Part shown: one piece after another, positions 61,549 through 64,000 of the stretch
Numbering within the stretch: position 1 is the stretch's first letter
Layout: every line of letters starts with the position of its first letter
Source of the DNA: Dehalococcoidia bacterium
GTDB lineage: Bacteria > Chloroflexota > Dehalococcoidia > GIF9 > UBA5629
NCBI GenBank assembly: GCA_041653995.1
Contig: JBAZEK010000001.1
Location: 496,001 to 560,000 of the forward strand
Length of the DNA: 64,000 nucleotides
Direction of reading: 5' to 3'
Program-made: the position numbers and the translations under genes
The notes under the pieces: model-generated
Database searches by the model: none
What the model saw: only the letters and a program-made list of their open reading frames with translations
What the model was told of the DNA's origin: nothing

Positions 61549-61992
61549 ATGAGCAACGGTAACGGCAAACAGGTGCCTTTCAAAGAGGGGATGATGAGAC
61601 TTCCGCAATTACCGGCCGATAAGGGAGACCTTTTAGGGAGCAGGTGCAAGAGATGCGGGGAGAAGTTTTTCATCAAACGAGAGATATGCGAGAACTGCCA
61701 GGGTCGGGACCTGGAGGAGATAACCCTCGGTAACAGGGGAAAACTCTACGCCTTTTCCGTGATGTACTACCCTGCACCTCCTCCCTATAAACCACCCGAT
61801 CCATTTGTGCCCTACGGGCTGGGCTGGATCGAGCTGCCGGGCGGTACGGTGCTTTATTCTCTGCTCACGGAAAACGATCCTAGAAAGCTTAAGGTCGGCA
61901 TGGAAATGGAACTGGCCTTTGAAAAATTTGGGCAGGATAAAGACGGTAATGATGTGATGATCTGCAAGTTTAAACCGGCGGGGGCTAATTAA
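61549..61992 (+). CDS. DUF35 zinc-ribbon/OB-fold protein
   Basis: A 147-aa protein. A rubredoxin-like zinc ribbon is formed by CKRCGEKF and CENCQ, followed by an OB-fold (GKLYAFSVMYYPAP, PFVPYGLGWIEL). These proteins form complexes with thiolase-type enzymes and channel or bind the acyl-CoA. It is followed by a thiolase gene at 48 nt, the usual pairing. GGAGG precedes the ATG. Confidence 0.9.
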   Translation: MSNGNGKQVPFKEGMMRLPQLPADKGDLLGSRCKRCGEKFFIKREICENCQGRDLEEITLGNRGKLYAFSVMYYPAPPPYKPPDPFVPYGLGWIELPGGTVLYSLLTENDPRKLKVGMEMELAFEKFGQDKDGNDVMICKFKPAGAN

Positions 61993-62040
61993 AGTGGTTA
62001 TTTCTTTGCTGCCAAACAAACTTGAGCTTAAGGAGGCAAT

Positions 62041-63192
62041 ATGAGCAACGTGGTAATCGCCGGTGTGGGGATGCATCCTTTTGGCAGGTATCCTGATAAG
62101 GAGCCTGATGACATTGCTATCGAGGCTATCCTAAAGGCGCTGGAAGACGCCAACATAACATATCGAGATATCGAGTTCGTGCTGGCCGGGAAAGTCGCTT
62201 TTAAGAAAGCGGGCACCGGCATCGACCTGATGATGAAAGTCGGTATGACCGGTGTGCCGATATACCAGATTAACGCCATGTGCGCGACGGGCGGCGCCAT
62301 GCTGAAGCTGGCCAGGGACGCCATCAACAGCGGCTCCTGCGAAGTTGTACTGGTTTATGGATTCGATAAGTTCAAGGGAATGTTCGATGAACTGGGTGAC
62401 CCCTGGCAGAATGTGCTGGGCATGAAGGCCAGCCCTGCAGCCTTTGCTACTGTGGCACAGAAATATATGAATGATTACGGCGCTACAGAAGAGGATTTCG
62501 CCAGGGTGGCGGTCAAGGCACATAAAAACGGTGCAAACAACCCCTACGCGCTCTTCAGAAACATAATAACCATAGAGGACGTGCTCAAATCTCCCATGGT
62601 TGCCTATCCGCTGCATCTGTATAATTTCTGCACACCGGATGATGGCGCCGCGGCGGCCATCGTTTGCAGCAAGAAGGCAGCTAAAAAATTCAACATCCGC
62701 AAGCCAATAACCATCGCTGCTACCGTTATGCAGACGGCACAATACCCTCCATCCGTGGTTGAGCCCAGCAATACCTACAGTGTTAACCTCAACAAAAAGG
62801 GCATCTCGGTGACCGAGCTTGCCGCTAAAAAAGCATATGAGATGGCGGGCCTCGGTCCGAAGGACATTGATGTGTGCGAGGTCCAGGATACCGAATCAGC
62901 GCATGAGCTGGTCCATATCGAGCAACTCGGTCTCTGCAAACAGGGAGAGGCCTATAAACTATTACGGGAAGGTGTTTGGGATATTACGGGCCGCCTACCG
63001 GTTAATCCCAGCGGAGGGATACAGTGCAAGGGCGAACCGCCGGGCGCCTCCGGCCTGGGGCAGGTATGCGAGATCGTATGGCAGATGAGGAAACAGGCCG
63101 GACCCAGGCAGATATCCCGGGACCCCAAAGTCGGCCTGTGCCAGGTATTCGGCTGGAATCATGTGGCCGCCGTGACAATACTGAAAAAATAG
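62041..63192 (+). CDS. Thiolase-fold protein with His-to-Glu change
   Basis: A 383-aa thiolase-like protein paired with DUF35. The nucleophile region NAMCATGGAM (C81) is kept, but the usual GHPxGAS motif reads GEPPGAS (E332), and the late CGGG part is not evident. A normal Claisen mechanism is therefore questionable. DUF35-bound thiolase-fold proteins can act as retro-aldolases or acyl transferases. AAGGAGG precedes the ATG. It ends before a strong terminator and is probably expressed with DUF35. Confidence 0.85.
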   Translation: MSNVVIAGVGMHPFGRYPDKEPDDIAIEAILKALEDANITYRDIEFVLAGKVAFKKAGTGIDLMMKVGMTGVPIYQINAMCATGGAMLKLARDAINSGSCEVVLVYGFDKFKGMFDELGDPWQNVLGMKASPAAFATVAQKYMNDYGATEEDFARVAVKAHKNGANNPYALFRNIITIEDVLKSPMVAYPLHLYNFCTPDDGAAAAIVCSKKAAKKFNIRKPITIAATVMQTAQYPPSVVEPSNTYSVNLNKKGISVTELAAKKAYEMAGLGPKDIDVCEVQDTESAHELVHIEQLGLCKQGEAYKLLREGVWDITGRLPVNPSGGIQCKGEPPGASGLGQVCEIVWQMRKQAGPRQISRDPKVGLCQVFGWNHVAAVTILKK

Positions 63193-63209
63193 ACCGGGCT
63201 GGAATATAC

Positions 63210-63237
63210 AAAGAGGGGGGCGGCTGCCCCCCTCTTT
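63210..63237. terminator. Rho-independent terminator between convergent genes
   Basis: AAAGAGGGGGGC (63210-63221) pairs with GCCCCCCTCTTT (63226-63237) around a GGCT loop. It ends the thiolase transcript and, on the other strand, the SCP2-domain gene. Confidence 0.85.
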
Positions 63238-63258
63238 CTTTACTTAAATCGGGCGAGG

Positions 63259-64000
63259 TTATTTCTTAGAACGCGCCACCGAGCGGGCCATACGGTCCAG
63301 TTTGAAAATAGTGGTGAACTCCATGTTCTTGCTGATCCACAGTCTTTTCATAATGATGGAATCGGTGATGGCGCCGCGGTAAGCCAAGCCGTCCGCCAGT
63401 ACCTTAGGATCTTTGGCCACCACAACGAAATCGGGTTTGGTCAGTTTCTTCTCTTCCACCCTGATATCGCCATTATTGATGATGATGGCGAACTCACCGC
63501 CGGTGGTTTTAACCTTGATATCACGCTTCCATCCGGCGATGTCCTTGCGGGCGCGCTCGGTCTGGTTCATCATCTTGATCACGGACTTGATCTCTTTAAG
63601 CGCCTTATCATAGGCGGTTTTATCCGCTGCGGTGGGTTTTTTCAGGGTCGGTTCAACCGCACCCTCCCAGTTGATCTGAGATGCAAGCAGGCCCTTTCTG
63701 GCGACCTGGGCCCTGGTCAGCTCTTTGGTGGGAACGCAGAAGATATCGCTGATCTCACCGTTGCGCTCGTCCCTGAAAACGACCTTGACCTCGGTCCCCT
63801 TCTTGATGATACCGGGCGCAAGTATGCCGGTGGTGGTATAAACATTCACGCTGAGCGCGGTATCCGCACCCTGCAGCACCACGCGACCCCTGCCATAAGG
63901 CGCCATCTTGAGAAAGAGCGAGTTGGCGAAATAGGTGATGGGTGGGGTGCTGAGCATCTTGCCCACCTGCCCCACCTCTACGATCTTGGTGGGGGCAAAA
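63259..64000 (-). CDS. SCP2-domain lipid-binding protein (5' end outside window)
   Basis: A protein of at least 247 codons on the minus strand. The C-terminal half has a sterol-carrier-protein-2-like domain (GEFAIIINNGDIRVEEKKL, VLADGLAYRGAI), which binds fatty acyl or sterol-like ligands. The frame stays open to the window edge (KIVEVGQVGKML precedes the first ATG), so the true start lies beyond base 64000, or is the GTG at 63975. Its location beside the degradation locus suggests a carrier of hydrophobic CoA esters. Confidence 0.7.
   Translation of the reverse strand, partial: FAPTKIVEVGQVGKMLSTPPITYFANSLFLKMAPYGRGRVVLQGADTALSVNVYTTTGILAPGIIKKGTEVKVVFRDERNGEISDIFCVPTKELTRAQVARKGLLASQINWEGAVEPTLKKPTAADKTAYDKALKEIKSVIKMMNQTERARKDIAGWKRDIKVKTTGGEFAIIINNGDIRVEEKKLTKPDFVVVAKDPKVLADGLAYRGAITDSIIMKRLWISKNMEFTTIFKLDRMARSVARSKK

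Overview
This 64 kb window looks like bacterial chromosome from an anaerobic Chloroflexota lineage, most likely Dehalococcoidia-like. That placement is an inference from gene content (DapL-type lysine synthesis, DUF35/thiolase pairs, many acyl-CoA enzymes, many Fe-S and flavin proteins, TetR control). No rRNA or phylogenetic marker comparison could be run.

Layout. (1) 64-16448: acyl-CoA metabolism and transport on both strands. It holds DegV, a TetR regulator next to an orphan ADP-forming acyl-CoA synthetase alpha subunit, an anchored beta-propeller protein, a minus-strand run (PaaI thioesterase, sphingosine-1-phosphate-lyase-like enzyme, TSUP permease, thiolase, flavodoxin-ferredoxin), an enoyl-CoA hydratase, the methylmalonyl-CoA mutase large subunit with a divergent TetR gene, and an AEC carrier. 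(2) 16790-17070: a decayed aldo/keto reductase. (3) 17335-26709: an eight-gene plus-strand cluster (RraA-like, IlvD/Edd dehydratase, MFS permease, NAD-epimerase, zinc alcohol dehydrogenase, metallo-hydrolase, a divergent NRAMP-like carrier, and a LarA-type nickel-pincer racemase homologue), probably for uptake and interconversion of hydroxy or sugar acids. (4) 26750-33895: a compact integrative element bounded by a perfect 50-bp repeat of the 3' half of tRNA-Arg(UCU). It has an HTH-fused integrase at one end, an excisionase at the other, an XRE regulator, a RecA/RepA-like ATPase, a GTAC-rich hairpin region that may be an origin, and two envelope-protein cargo genes. (5) 33848-53323: housekeeping genes (tRNA-Arg, tRNA-Met-type, tRNA-Ser, trxB, xer recombinase, hflX, dapL, miaA, tpiA, pgk, gmk, ybeY, miaB, nadB, lexA), plus a diguanylate cyclase, a CIRCE-controlled FmdB zinc ribbon and a large beta-helix surface protein. 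(6) 53370-63237: a catabolic locus. A five-gene minus-strand operon (acyl-CoA dehydrogenase, nitronate-monooxygenase-like flavoprotein, HpaB/AbfD-family enzyme, SDR, FAD desaturase-like protein) diverges from TetR, DUF35 and thiolase. A perfect 18-bp palindrome overlaps the operon promoter. (7) 63259-64000: an SCP2-domain gene cut by the window edge.

The items most worth a second look are the integrative element, whose xis and int genes become adjacent only after excision; the GTAC repeat/hairpin region; the LarA/NRAMP-like cluster; and the divergent degradation locus, whose HpaB/AbfD-like enzyme, thiolase and acyl-CoA dehydrogenase all lack residues their families normally use for catalysis.
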